Assembly (NCBI GenBank): GCA_021154945.1
Contig: JAJNQF010000295.1
Coordinates: forward strand, 1 to 33,658
Source: Sphingomonas sp.
Lineage (GTDB): Bacteria > Pseudomonadota > Alphaproteobacteria > Sphingomonadales > Sphingomonadaceae
Direction: 5' to 3'
Length of the DNA: 33,658 bases
The position numbers were made by a program, and so were the translations under genes. The notes beneath the pieces were generated by a model. That model did no database searches, had not been told where the DNA came from, and worked only from the letters and a program-made list of their open reading frames with translations. Positions 1 through 8,993 of this stretch are shown here, one piece after another. Within the stretch, counting starts at the first letter, position 1. The number at the start of each line of letters is the position of its first letter.

Positions 1-65
1 GCCGCGCCGACGCCGCGCGCGAAAATGCCAAGCTTGAGGAATGGCAGTCGCGCCAGACTTCGTGA
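1..65 (+). CDS. C-terminal end of a probable antitoxin (cut by window edge)
   Basis: Reading from base 3, an open frame enters from the left edge and stops at TGA 63-65, giving a tail rich in Ala, Glu, Arg and Lys (ADAARENAKLEEWQSRQTS). The TGA overlaps a GTG at 62 that can start the following PIN-domain toxin, an arrangement typical of vapBC pairs. The DNA-binding part lies outside the window, so the family (AbrB, Phd or RHH) cannot be told. The antitoxin role is inferred from position and overlap only. Confidence 0.5.
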   Translation, partial: RADAARENAKLEEWQSRQTS

Positions 66-442
66 CGGTCGTTTTCGACGCGTCCACCGTCTTGGCGATC
101 CTCAAGAATGAAACCGGAGCGGACTCGGCGATCGAGCATGCGCGTGGCGCAATGCTGTCCAGCGTCAATCTGATCGAGGTGCGCAGCAAATTGTTCGAGA
201 TCGTGTCCGACGTGGACGCGGTGATCGCGAACCTCGATCGACTTGAGATCGTGATCATGCCGTTCACCGCGACCCAGGCGAAGATCGCCGCCGATTTATG
301 GCCCGTCGTCAAAGGCAAGGATGTGTCGATCGCCGACCGGGTCTGCCTGGCATTGGCTATCGATCAGGCTGCAACGTTGTGGACGGCGGACAAGGATTGG
401 GTGACGCTGGGGTTGGACTTGGATATCCGCCTGATTCGATGA
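62..442 (+). CDS. vapC: VapC-type PIN-domain toxin (ribonuclease)
   Basis: Small PIN-domain protein of 126 residues from GTG 62, or 133 from ATG 41. The four acidic residues of the PIN active site are all visible (numbering from ATG 41): Asp13 in VVFDAS, Glu46 in NLIEV, Asp99 in IADR and Asp117 in TADKDW. These bind metal for RNA cleavage in VapC enzymes, so the toxin looks intact. GTG 62 is preferred because it overlaps the antitoxin stop as GTGA and puts the first Asp near residue 6, as usual in the family. ATG 41 has a GAGGA only one base upstream, too close to serve as a normal ribosome binding site. The stop overlaps the start of the next gene (ATGA at 439-442), so the pair may share a transcript with the transporter. 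The RNA target is unknown. Confidence 0.8.
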   Translation: MTVVFDASTVLAILKNETGADSAIEHARGAMLSSVNLIEVRSKLFEIVSDVDAVIANLDRLEIVIMPFTATQAKIAADLWPVVKGKDVSIADRVCLALAIDQAATLWTADKDWVTLGLDLDIRLIR

Positions 443-1338
443 CCTCGCGCACCGTCTCCCCCGCACTGGCGTTCGCCGTTGCCGCGTTTGGCATCGGGCT
501 GTTCTCCATGATGGATGCGGTGATGAAGTCGCTCGTCCTCGCGATCGGCGTCTATAACGCGCTGCTGTGGCGGCAGATGATCAGCGTCGGGCTCGGTGCG
601 GTCGCGTGGAAGCTCGGGAACAGTGGGCGGCCGAGCGGGCGTGCGCTGAAACTGCACTGCGCGCGCGGGCTGGTGACCACGGCGATGGCGGTGCTCTTCT
701 TCTGGGGGCTGGCACGCGTACCGATGGCGCAGGCGATTTCGCTGACCTACATCGCGCCGATTCTCGCCTTGTTGCTCGCGGCCGTCACGCTGGGCGAGCG
801 AGTCGGGTGGAAGACATTCGTCGCGTCGATCGCCGCGCTTGGCGGCGTGCTGGTGGTGATGATCGGGCAGGGACGCGAGGTGCCCGGACCCGGGACGTTC
901 CACGGGACGCTCGCGATCCTCGGCTCGGCGGTGCTGTATGCAGTCAATCTCGTGATCGCGCGGCTGCAGAGCCAGGCGGCGCGGCCGGGCGAGATCGCGT
1001 TCTTCCAGGCGCTCGTGATCACCGCGACACTGGCGCTGGCGGCGCCGTGGCTCGCGGTGGTGCCCGAGGCGGCTCAGTGGCCCAAGCTGTTGCTGGCGGC
1101 GGGGCTCGCCACCGCGTCGCTCTGGCTCCTCGGCTGGGCTTACGCGCACGGCGACACCGGATTCCTCGCGACCACCGAATATACCTCGTTCGTCTATGCC
1201 GCCGTGCTGGGTTTCCTGGTGTTCGGCGAGCGGGTATCGGCATTCACGCTGGCGGGCGCGGCGATCATCGTCGTCGCGTGCCTGTACGCGGCGCGGCGGC
1301 GTGACATCGCGCAGAGTTCGATCGAGGCCAGTGCATGA
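439..1338 (+). CDS. EamA/DMT-superfamily transporter
   Basis: Inner-membrane protein of 299 residues starting at ATG 439, which overlaps the toxin stop. The sequence shows the serial hydrophobic segments of a ten-helix drug/metabolite transporter with two EamA repeats: one from about residue 10 to 140, which includes the family-like stretch SLTYIAPILALLLAAVTLGE, and one from about 150 to 285 ending in FLVFGERVSAFTLAGAAIIV. Both repeats keep the Gly-Glu near the last helix. Substrates in this family range from amino acids to drugs and nucleotides and cannot be read from sequence. The open frame extends further upstream (to 298), but that part overlaps the toxin in another frame and is not membrane-like. 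The stop overlaps the GNAT start by four bases. Confidence 0.85.
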   Translation: MTSRTVSPALAFAVAAFGIGLFSMMDAVMKSLVLAIGVYNALLWRQMISVGLGAVAWKLGNSGRPSGRALKLHCARGLVTTAMAVLFFWGLARVPMAQAISLTYIAPILALLLAAVTLGERVGWKTFVASIAALGGVLVVMIGQGREVPGPGTFHGTLAILGSAVLYAVNLVIARLQSQAARPGEIAFFQALVITATLALAAPWLAVVPEAAQWPKLLLAAGLATASLWLLGWAYAHGDTGFLATTEYTSFVYAAVLGFLVFGERVSAFTLAGAAIIVVACLYAARRRDIAQSSIEASA

Positions 1339-1811
1339 CCCATATCCGTCCCGCCACCCGCGCCGATGTCGGCACGATCCTGCGCTTCGTCCGCGAACTC
1401 GCTGCGTTCGAGCGCGAGCCGGATGCGGTCGAGACCACGGAGGCGATGCTCGAAGAGGCGCTGTTCGGGGAAAAGCCGGCAGCCGAGGCTCTGATCGCGG
1501 AGAACGAGCACGGTCCGCTCGGCTTCGCGCTGTTCTTCCACAATTTCTCGACCTGGACGGGCAAGCGCGGGCTGTATCTCGAGGATCTGTACGTGACGCC
1601 CGAAGCACGCGGGCGGGGGGTCGGCGGTGCGCTGTTGTCGCATCTCGCCGGCATGGCGCTCGATCGCGGGTGCGCGCGGTTCGAATGGTCGGTGCTCGAC
1701 TGGAACGCCGATGCGATCGCGTTCTACCGGAAGGTCGGCGCGGTCGGGATGGAGGACTGGACGATCCAGCGGATGTCCGGGGATGCGCTGGTCAGGCTGG
1801 CAGGGCGGTAG
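1335..1811 (+). CDS. GNAT-family N-acetyltransferase (diamine/thialysine acetyltransferase-like)
   Basis: A 158-residue GNAT protein that would transfer acetyl from acetyl-CoA to an amine. The N-terminus IRPATRADVGTI is the usual first strand and helix. The stretch YLEDLYVTPEARGRGVGGAL (residues 76-95) is motif A, with the pyrophosphate-binding R-G-R-G-V-G. The following WNADAIAFYRKVGA is motif B with the general-acid Tyr region. LEDLYV plus the C-terminal WTIQRMSG resembles the spermidine/spermine and thialysine acetyltransferase branch, so a small polyamine-like substrate is plausible but unproven. ATG 1335 overlaps the EamA stop, and GAGG lies 7 bases upstream. It is the last gene of this plus-strand run and faces ppa. 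Confidence 0.85.
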   Translation: MTHIRPATRADVGTILRFVRELAAFEREPDAVETTEAMLEEALFGEKPAAEALIAENEHGPLGFALFFHNFSTWTGKRGLYLEDLYVTPEARGRGVGGALLSHLAGMALDRGCARFEWSVLDWNADAIAFYRKVGAVGMEDWTIQRMSGDALVRLAGR

Positions 1812-1862
1812 GAGGGCCACCGCCGCGAACAGTATTGGGACTCGCCCGCGTCCACACTATCC

Positions 1863-1960
1863 CCGTCATTCCCGCGGAGGCGGGAACCCATATCGGCTAG
1901 CTTCACCCTTAGGTCGCGAGCGTCGGAGATTATGGATCCCCGCCTGCGCGGGGATGACGG
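1863..1960. repeat. Inverted pair of GTCAT(C/T)CC-type REP units
   Basis: Two 29-base units face each other at 1863-1891 and 1932-1960. Each carries an internal hairpin (CCCGC..GCGGG) flanked by GTCAT and (G/A)(A/T)CCCAT-like ends. The second is the near-exact reverse complement of the first, with a 40-base spacer. Similar units occur at 6625-6707 and 10302-10326. The pair lies between the convergent GNAT and ppa genes, where it could also act as a transcription barrier. Confidence 0.85.
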
Positions 1961-1983
1961 TAGAGTAGGTTTTGAAAGATGTA

Positions 1984-2005
1984 CGCCCCGGATCGATCCG
2001 GGGCG
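1984..2005. terminator. Perfect 22-base palindrome, candidate bidirectional terminator
   Basis: Bases 1984-2005 form a perfect palindrome centred on GATCGATC with CGCCCCG arms. It lies 18 bases past the ppa stop and also downstream of GNAT. No T-run follows, so intrinsic termination is only a possibility. Confidence 0.45.
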
Positions 2006-2023
2006 ACGATCATACCGGCGGGA

Positions 2024-2602
2024 TCATCGCCCCGCGGCGTCGTCCGAATTCATCGGCTCCTTGCCCTCCGCCTTCTCGGCCTCGTAGCGCGCGATCGCCT
2101 CGACCGTGATGCGCTTGGCTTCCTCGGCGTCGCCCCACTTGCCGACGCGGACCCACTTCGTCTTCTCGAGGTCCTTGTAGTGGGTGAAGAAGTGCTCGAT
2201 CTGCTCGAACACGATTTCGGGCATGTCGGCACGCTCGCCGATGTTGGCGTAATAGGGGAACACCGCGTCGACTGGCACGCAGACGAGCTTCTCGTCGCCG
2301 CCGGCTTCGTCTTCCAGGTTCAGCACAGCAATCGGGCGGGCGCGGACGACGCAGCCGGGGATGAACGGCGAGCGCGCGATCACGAGGGCATCCAACGGAT
2401 CGCCATCGGGGCTCAGCGTGTGCGGCACGAAGCCATAGTTCGCCGGATAGCGCATCGGCGTATGCAGGATGCGATCGACGAACAGCGCGCCCGAGGCCTT
2501 GTCGAACTCGTACTTCACGGGCTCGCCGCCGGTCGGCACTTCGATGATGACGTTCAGGTCTTCGGGCGGGTTCTTGCCGGTCGGGATGAGATCGATACGC
2601 AT
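2024..2602 (-). CDS. ppa: Inorganic pyrophosphatase (soluble, family I)
   Basis: Cytoplasmic Mg-dependent enzyme that hydrolyses pyrophosphate to two phosphates, pulling biosynthetic reactions forward. The 192-residue product starts MRIDLIPTGKNPPEDLNVII and contains the family signature D-G-D-P-L-D at residues 66-71, whose aspartates bind metal. It also has the conserved YPANYGFVPHTLS block and the C-terminal HYKDLEKTKWVRVGKWG region. The start at 2602 is chosen because AAAGGA stands about 6 bases upstream and homologues begin here; an upstream in-frame ATG at 2659 adds 19 residues that do not resemble the family. E. coli PPase is 176 residues, so the extra Glu/Lys/Asp-rich tail is modest. 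It is separated by 74 bases from the upstream peptidase gene on the same strand. Confidence 0.95.
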   Translation of the reverse strand: MRIDLIPTGKNPPEDLNVIIEVPTGGEPVKYEFDKASGALFVDRILHTPMRYPANYGFVPHTLSPDGDPLDALVIARSPFIPGCVVRARPIAVLNLEDEAGGDEKLVCVPVDAVFPYYANIGERADMPEIVFEQIEHFFTHYKDLEKTKWVRVGKWGDAEEAKRITVEAIARYEAEKAEGKEPMNSDDAAGR

Positions 2603-2676
2603 GGCGGTCCTTTCGAATATGACGGTGCCGGCGCTCCTCGTCTGGGGAGCGGCCGGCACCGGTAGATTTCAAAGGC

Positions 2677-4590
2677 TCAACGCGGCGTCAGCAGCTTGTC
2701 GAGCCCGCCGTCACCTGTACCCACCTTCTGCAGGCGCGGATAGCGCGGCCCGTCATGGTAATCGAGCGTGATATCCCGGAATCGGTCATTGTTCTTGACC
2801 GTCAGGCGAATCGGCACCTTCGTCCCCTTCGCCGCCAGGATCGCCGCCTTGATCCGGTCGGACGAATAGGCCTCGCTGTTGACCGCCTCGATCTCGGTAC
2901 CGACGTCGAGGCCCGCCTTGAACGCCGGGCTGTCCCAGATCGACGAGGTCACGACGCCGTCCTTGTTGATCACCATGCCGAGCGAATAGCTGACGTCGGT
3001 GCCACGCGTCTTTTCCGCCTGCTTCAGATACGGGCTCTGCTCGGGACCGTAGACCAGCTTGTAGCCGTTCATCGCGAAGCCGTTGATCGGCGCAGGCTTG
3101 CCGGTCTCGGTCAGCCGCGTGTTGAGGAACGTCGCCCAGTCATAGGGGACGATCCCGTTCAGCGTCTTGGCGACGTCGGCGAAGGTGTAGGTCAGCTCGC
3201 CGTAATCGCCGTCGCGGACGCCGAAGAACGCCTTGGCGAAGTCGTCGATCGACTTGGTCCCGCCGGACTTCTGGCGGAGCATCGCGTCGACCTCCATCCA
3301 GACCATCAGGCCCTCGTTGTAATAATCCTCCGACCGCTGCCAGCTGGTCCAGCCCTTGGGTTTCCGCGCCGAGATGACGGGATCGTTGGTGGTATCGATC
3401 AGCGGGCGCCATTCGCGACCCTTTGCGCTGTCGTAGACGCCGAGGATCGAGGCGTAGCCGTCGAGCGTGTCCTGCTTGCTGACCAGCCCCGAGCGCGCCT
3501 GGAGCACATAGCCCCAGAACTGCGTCTGGCCCTCATACACCCACAGCAGCGAATCGCGCATCGGCGTGCGGAAATCGGGCGTCCACAGGTCGGCGCCACG
3601 GCGGAACTTGCCGTCCCAGCTATGGGTGAACTCGTGCGGGAGCAGGTTGCGGGTGGCGGCACCGGTTTCCCATTCGGTGAAGTAGCCGGGACGGACGCCG
3701 TTCTCCGAGCTGCGGTGATGCTCCAGGCCGATCCCGCCGAGCTGGTCGGTGATCGACAGCAGGAATTCGTAATGATCGTAATGCTGCGCGCCGAACGTCT
3801 TCACCGCTTGATCGACGAGGCGCTTGTGCGCGTCGATCTGCTCGGGCTTAGCGGCGAGCTGATCGGGGCTGTCGGCGAAGACGTTGAGATCGACGCGCGG
3901 GCTGAGCGGCCAGACCTTGCCGTATTTGCCCGCCAGCGTCGGCGAATCGACCAGGATCTCGTAGTTGGTCGTGTCGTAGCTGTAGGTCGAGCCCGAGACC
4001 TTGGCCGGCACCGCGCCCGCCGCGGTCCAGCCGGTCGGATAGGTTGCCGTCATCTTGATCGGGATCTGGCGCGTGAAATAGCCGGCCGGGTACAGGCTGA
4101 CGAGGTTCGGCTGGAGGCTGACCATCGTCGGCGTCATCACAACCCTGCCCTGGTCGGGTTTGGTCGCGGAGATGAACTGGAATTCGGCGACGATGCTCTT
4201 CACGCCGGTCGGCACGTCGATGTGGAACGCAAAGACATCGACCGGATCGCGCGTCCAGGGCACGATCTTGCCGTTCGCCCGGATCACGAGGCCGGCGAGC
4301 TTCTCGATCTCGCCGCGCGGCGAATGCGCGCCGGGCAGCCACTTCGGATAGAGCAGCGCCATCGGGCCTGCCTTGGCGACCGGAATGGTTTCCTTCACGC
4401 GGAAGATGCCACGCTCGGTATCGGTCGCGTCGACGTCGAGCAGCAGCGTGCCGGGATAGGGCGTGTCGACCGCGTCGGGGATGGTGTCGACGAAAGGCAC
4501 CGGCTGTGGCGCGGTGTTGCCGGCGGGAACCTGCGCGACTGCAGGAAGTGCAGACGCGAGCAGGGATGCGACGAGAAGCTTGCGGATCAA
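2677..4590 (-). CDS. M61-family metallopeptidase with PDZ domain
   Basis: Predicted exported zinc aminopeptidase of the M61 (glycyl aminopeptidase) family, 637 residues. Residues 1-20 form a signal peptide (MIRKLLVASLLASALPAVAQ) with an AxA-type cleavage region. The N-terminal beta-rich M61 domain follows. The zinc site is HEFTH at 319-323, with Glu353 (VYEGQTQFWG) as the likely third ligand. A PDZ domain covers roughly residues 530-620 (SYSLGMVINKDGVVTSS, GLDVGTEIEAVN). Such proteins cleave peptides with N-terminal Gly or Ala in the periplasm. The frame begins with TTG at 4590; GGAAGG lies 8 bases upstream inside the small palindrome at 4591-4603, so the start may be weak or structured. The upstream neighbour on the same strand is the DUF1345 gene, 82 bases away. 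Confidence 0.9.
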   Translation of the reverse strand: MIRKLLVASLLASALPAVAQVPAGNTAPQPVPFVDTIPDAVDTPYPGTLLLDVDATDTERGIFRVKETIPVAKAGPMALLYPKWLPGAHSPRGEIEKLAGLVIRANGKIVPWTRDPVDVFAFHIDVPTGVKSIVAEFQFISATKPDQGRVVMTPTMVSLQPNLVSLYPAGYFTRQIPIKMTATYPTGWTAAGAVPAKVSGSTYSYDTTNYEILVDSPTLAGKYGKVWPLSPRVDLNVFADSPDQLAAKPEQIDAHKRLVDQAVKTFGAQHYDHYEFLLSITDQLGGIGLEHHRSSENGVRPGYFTEWETGAATRNLLPHEFTHSWDGKFRRGADLWTPDFRTPMRDSLLWVYEGQTQFWGYVLQARSGLVSKQDTLDGYASILGVYDSAKGREWRPLIDTTNDPVISARKPKGWTSWQRSEDYYNEGLMVWMEVDAMLRQKSGGTKSIDDFAKAFFGVRDGDYGELTYTFADVAKTLNGIVPYDWATFLNTRLTETGKPAPINGFAMNGYKLVYGPEQSPYLKQAEKTRGTDVSYSLGMVINKDGVVTSSIWDSPAFKAGLDVGTEIEAVNSEAYSSDRIKAAILAAKGTKVPIRLTVKNNDRFRDITLDYHDGPRYPRLQKVGTGDGGLDKLLTPR

Positions 4591-4672
4591 GGAAGGGCCT
4601 TCCGGCTGAGAGACGATGTCACAAGGTGTAATCGTCGGAAAGGGCAGCCGTCCAGTCCTTTACAGGAGGAGC

Positions 4673-5323
4673 TCAACTACTCCCGAGCACGTTGATCGTG
4701 AACGCCAGCACGCCGATGTTGAACACGAACGCCGCCATGCTCTGGCCGAGCGCCGCTTTGCGCACCCGACGCGAGGTGATCTGCACGTCGGAGGTCTGGA
4801 ACGTCATCCCCAGCGTGAACGCGAAATAGGCGAAGTCCCAGTAATCGGGCTCGTCGCAGTTCGGGAAGTCCAGTCCCTTCGCGTCCTTCCCGTCATCGTC
4901 GTCGCTGTAATAGAGATGCGCATAGTGCAGCGTGTAGATCATGTTCGAGAACAGCCACGCGAGCGCCAGCGTCGCGATCGTCAGCGCGATTCCGACCGCG
5001 TCGTTCTTGCCCTGCAATTCCTTGGCGACCGCGACCAGGATGACCAGCATGATCGTCCCACTGAACCCCAGCAGCACCGCGCGGTTGGCGTCGTTCTCCT
5101 CCGCCGCGCGGCGCATCCGGGCGGCGTTGGCGTTGCGGAACAGCGTCGAGACCGCGATCAGGAACACGATCGCACCGACGTCGAACGCCACCATCGTCCC
5201 CCGGCCCAGCCCCAATCGCGGGATCAGCGCGACCAGCCCGACCACAAAGACCAGCACGAACAGGACGAAGCGCGGTGGGGCCACGCGTTGTCCGAGGCTC
5301 CAATATCTGGGTTTGTCGTTCAT
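4673..5323 (-). CDS. DUF1345 family membrane protein
   Basis: A 216-residue inner-membrane protein with about five hydrophobic segments (around residues 18-35, 44-60, 83-100, 109-130 and 193-213). The conserved block from about residue 128 to 187, with YTLHYAHLYY, PDYWDFAYFAFTLGMTFQ and SDVQITSRRVR, is characteristic of DUF1345. An acidic run DDDDGKD precedes it. The biochemical function of the family is unknown. Only 49 bases separate its ATG from the divergent hisS start, so the two promoters must overlap. Confidence 0.88.
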   Translation of the reverse strand: MNDKPRYWSLGQRVAPPRFVLFVLVFVVGLVALIPRLGLGRGTMVAFDVGAIVFLIAVSTLFRNANAARMRRAAEENDANRAVLLGFSGTIMLVILVAVAKELQGKNDAVGIALTIATLALAWLFSNMIYTLHYAHLYYSDDDDGKDAKGLDFPNCDEPDYWDFAYFAFTLGMTFQTSDVQITSRRVRKAALGQSMAAFVFNIGVLAFTINVLGSS

Positions 5324-5328
5324 GCCAC

Positions 5329-5340
5329 AGCGCTAGCGCT
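5329..5340. promoter_or_regulatory. 12-base palindrome in the compact DUF1345/hisS divergent spacer
   Basis: AGCGCTAGCGCT is a perfect palindrome at 5329-5340, six bases from the DUF1345 ATG. The whole spacer between the two starts is 49 bases. A GGGAGGA at 5343-5349 lies too far (23 bases) from the hisS ATG to be a standard ribosome binding site. Any regulatory role is inference. Confidence 0.3.
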
Positions 5341-5372
5341 TCGGGAGGACGTCGCCTAGATACGCGCGCATC

Positions 5373-6617
5373 ATGGCCAAGACAGAAACCCCGCGCCGCA
5401 TCCGTGGCACCCAGGACATTTTCGGCGACGAGCAGCGCCGGTTCGCGCACGTCCTGTCGACGTTCGAACGCGTGCGGGCGCTGTATTGCTTCCAGCGCGT
5501 CGACATCCCGGTGTTCGAGTCGACCGCAGTATTCGCGCGCTCGCTCGGCGAGACGACCGATGTCGTGTCGAAGGAGATGTACACGTTCGAGGATCGCGGC
5601 GGGGACTCTCTCACGCTGCGCCCCGAGTTCACCGCCGGCATCGCCCGCGCGTACCTCACCGAAGGCTGGCAGCAGTTCGCACCGCTGAAGCTCACCACCA
5701 GCGGCCCGGTGTTCCGCTACGAGCGCCCGCAAAAGGGGCGTTTCCGGCAGTTCCACCAGATCGACGCCGAGGTGATCGGGGCTGCCGAGCCGGCGGCGGA
5801 CGTCGAACTGCTCGTGCTGGCGGACCAGCTGCTGCGCGAACTCGGGATTTCCGATGGCGTGACGTTGCAGCTCAACACGCTCGGCGACGCGGCGACGCGC
5901 GATGCTTGGCGCGAGGCGCTGGTGGCGCATTTCGAGGCGCATCGCGGTGAGCTTTCCGAGGACAGCCTGACCCGACTCGAAAAGAACCCGATGCGGATCC
6001 TCGATTCGAAGGACCCGCGCGATCGCCCGATCGCCGACAGCGCACCCGACATTGACGCGTATCTCACCCCGGAAGCGCGCGCCTTCTTCGACGCAGTGAC
6101 GGCCGGGCTCGATGCGGCCGGCGTCGCGTGGGAGCGCAACGCGCGGCTGGTCCGCGGTCTCGATTACTACCGCCACACCGCGTTCGAGTTTGTGACCAAT
6201 CGGTTGGGCTCGCAGGGGACCGTGTTGGCTGGCGGACGCTATGACGGGCTGATCGGCTCGCTCGGCGGACCGGAAACGGCGGGCGTTGGCTGGGCCGCGG
6301 GTGTCGAGCGTTTGGCTATGCTGCTGGAGGAGCCGGCGGCGGCAACGATCGACGCGGTCGTCGTGCCGATGGGTGCCGAAGCCGAAACGCGCGCAACCGG
6401 TATCGTCGCGGATCTCCGGCGCGCGGGCGTGGCGGTCGAAATGGCGTACAAGGGCAAGATGAAGGCGCGGATGGCGAAGGCGGATGCGCTCGGCGCCCGG
6501 TTCGCGATCATCATCGGCGACGACGAACTCGCCAAGGGCGTTGCTGCGGTGAAGACGCTCGGCGCGGGGACGCAAGCCGAAGTCGCGTTCGCCGATCTCG
6601 CGGAGGCGCTGCGATGA
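5373..6617 (+). CDS. hisS: Histidine--tRNA ligase
   Basis: Class II aminoacyl-tRNA synthetase charging tRNA-His, 414 residues, the usual bacterial length. Visible signatures are the N-terminal RRIRGTQDIF; motif 1 region; TLRPEFTAGIARA; motif 2 FRYERPQKGRFRQFHQID with its ATP-binding Arg; the HisA motif RGLDYYRHTAFEF; and motif 3 around AAGVERLAMLL. The C-terminal anticodon-binding domain runs from about residue 325 to the end. ATG 5373 is the only start codon near the conserved N-terminus, and it lacks a well-placed Shine-Dalgarno, so initiation may be leaderless or weak. prfA follows after a 103-base spacer filled by an inverted repeat pair. Confidence 0.96.
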   Translation: MAKTETPRRIRGTQDIFGDEQRRFAHVLSTFERVRALYCFQRVDIPVFESTAVFARSLGETTDVVSKEMYTFEDRGGDSLTLRPEFTAGIARAYLTEGWQQFAPLKLTTSGPVFRYERPQKGRFRQFHQIDAEVIGAAEPAADVELLVLADQLLRELGISDGVTLQLNTLGDAATRDAWREALVAHFEAHRGELSEDSLTRLEKNPMRILDSKDPRDRPIADSAPDIDAYLTPEARAFFDAVTAGLDAAGVAWERNARLVRGLDYYRHTAFEFVTNRLGSQGTVLAGGRYDGLIGSLGGPETAGVGWAAGVERLAMLLEEPAAATIDAVVVPMGAEAETRATGIVADLRRAGVAVEMAYKGKMKARMAKADALGARFAIIIGDDELAKGVAAVKTLGAGTQAEVAFADLAEALR

Positions 6618-6624
6618 CCCGCTT

Positions 6625-6707
6625 CGTCATCCTGACGAAAGTCAGGACCCAGGGTCACGAACGCTGCGCCCCGTTACCCTGGGTCCCGGCTTTCGCCGGG
6701 ATGACGG
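6625..6707. repeat. Inverted pair of GTCATCC-type REP units between hisS and prfA
   Basis: The left unit (6625-6655) reads CGTCATCC, then a hairpin, then ACCCAGGGT. The right unit (6676-6707) is its imperfect reverse complement (ACCCTGGGT ... GGGATGACGG). They belong to the same broad class as the pair at 1863-1960 but have a CCGGCGAAAGCCGG-type core. The right end runs directly into the AAGGGG that serves as the prfA ribosome binding site, so the element abuts the prfA leader. Confidence 0.88.
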
Positions 6708-6720
6708 AAGGGGTGCGCGC

Positions 6721-7794
<1,074 letters not shown>

Positions 7795-7816
7795 GCCCGC
7801 CCCGGCCGCAACGGCA

Positions 7817-7916
7817 TTCCCCTTCCGCTTGCGGGAGGGGTTAGGGGAGGGGTGTCCCACAAACGCCGCCGCCCGGTGACGGCCCCTCCCCCGACCCCTC
7901 CCGCAAGCGGAAGGGG
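7817..7916. repeat. Long inverted repeat spanning the start of prmC
   Basis: Two arms of about 35 bases (7817-7852 and 7883-7916) are nearly exact reverse complements, sharing a CCCCTTCCGCTTGCGGGAGG core and differing at about two positions. The spacer is 30 bases. Each arm also contains its own small hairpin (CCGCTTGCGG). The element lies between prfA and prmC and continues into the annotated prmC reading frame. Its core differs from the GTCATCC-type units, so it is a second repeat family. Confidence 0.9.
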
Positions 7917-8757
7917 AGCAGTAAGCGCAGCCATCGCCACCGCCGCCGCGCAGTTCGCGTTCTCCGCGACCCCCCGCCTCGACGCGGAACTCCTCATGGC
8001 GCACGCACTCGGCGTCGAGCGTAACGCCATCCTCCTCGACCCGACCCGCTACACCGTCCCCGCCGCCTTCGCCCCCCTCGTCGAACGCCGCCTCGACCAC
8101 GAGCCGATCGCCTACATCACCGGCACCCGCGGTTTCTGGTCGATCGACCTCGCCATCGGTCCCGGCGCGCTCGTCCCCCGCGCCGATAGCGAGACGCTCC
8201 TGATCGCCGCGCAAGCGCATTTCGCCGGACGCGCCCCCGCCACCGTGCTCGACCTCGGCACCGGCCCCGGCACGCTCCTCCTCGCCGCGCTCGACGAATG
8301 GCCCGCGCACGGCCTCGGCGTCGACTATTCCCCCCGAGCGCTCGCCTACGCCCGCGTCAACGCCGCCACCCTCGGCATGACCGATCGCACCCATTTCGTC
8401 CGCGGCAGCTGGGCCAGCGCCATCTCGGGCCAGTTCGACCTGATCCTCGCCAACCCGCCCTACATCGCCACCGACGAGACGCTCCCGCGCGAAGTCCATG
8501 ATCACGAGCCACACGCCGCGCTGTTCGCCGGCCGCGACGGGCTCGACGACTACCGCATCCTCGCCGCACAACTCCCCGCGCTGATCGCCCCTGGCGGCGC
8601 GGCGGTGATCGAGATCGGATCGGCCCAGGGCCCGCTCGTCACGACGCTGCTCGAAGCGCAGGGTTTGCGCGTCGCGCTCCACCACGACTACGGTAACAAC
8701 CCGCGCGCGCTGGTCGCAACCACAGAGCCGCGACAGGAATACGGCGTTAACCCGTAG
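7852..8757 (+). CDS. prmC: Release factor glutamine methyltransferase, N-terminus encoded by a repeat
   Basis: SAM-dependent enzyme that methylates the Gln of the GGQ motif in release factors. In the 301-residue frame, PRADSETL (109-116) precedes the SAM-binding VLDLGTGPG (132-140), and the catalytic NPPY lies at 201-204. The family-like sequence begins only at about residue 24 (VSAAIATAAAQF). The first 23 residues, rich in Arg and Pro, are translated from the right arm and loop of the inverted repeat. The only in-frame start codons before the conserved part are GTG 7852 and GTG 7876; at the position where homologues start there is GTA, which is not a start codon. GGGGAGG lies directly before GTG 7852. 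The core enzyme looks intact; the start is uncertain. Confidence 0.92.
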   Translation: MSHKRRRPVTAPPPTPPASGRGAVSAAIATAAAQFAFSATPRLDAELLMAHALGVERNAILLDPTRYTVPAAFAPLVERRLDHEPIAYITGTRGFWSIDLAIGPGALVPRADSETLLIAAQAHFAGRAPATVLDLGTGPGTLLLAALDEWPAHGLGVDYSPRALAYARVNAATLGMTDRTHFVRGSWASAISGQFDLILANPPYIATDETLPREVHDHEPHAALFAGRDGLDDYRILAAQLPALIAPGGAAVIEIGSAQGPLVTTLLEAQGLRVALHHDYGNNPRALVATTEPRQEYGVNP

Positions 8758-8772
8758 TTTTCGCTTGTAGTA

Positions 8773-8807
8773 TGCCCCTTCCGCCCGCTATCACGCGGGC
8801 AGGGGCA
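8773..8807 (+). terminator. Stem-loop after prmC
   Basis: Nested complementary arms TGCCCC/GGGGCA and GCCCGC/GCGGGC close a six-base loop, 16 bases past the prmC stop. No T-run follows, so this is a candidate terminator or 3' stabiliser. The rest of the spacer up to 8993 shows no further gene. Confidence 0.5.
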
Positions 8808-8993
8808 CGCACTATCGACATCATGGTCGGTTTTGAGCGTTGACCCGCATCCTTCGCCTTGAAGTCGCTGCAGTCCGGCGACCCTGGGAAGTCCGACACA
8901 GCGATCTCGAACGGATCATCGCTGCGCGGCGGAGGGTTTGCACCGCATTTCGGAGCACGACCAGATTTTGGTTCGACGACTGAGGACACAAGC

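Noticed and set aside
1863..1960. CRISPR-like repeats
   Set aside because: Units are in inverted orientation, only two per site, with no regular spacers and no cas genes; REP pairs explain them.
2755..4695. 646-residue open frame on the plus strand
   Set aside because: Antisense to the M61 peptidase, which has clear motifs; the shadow is rich in Arg, Asp and Val and shows no domain.
8808..8993. Riboswitch or small RNA upstream of the DUF4167 gene
   Set aside because: A few short hairpins can be drawn, but none matches a class I recognise and there is no terminator/antiterminator arrangement.
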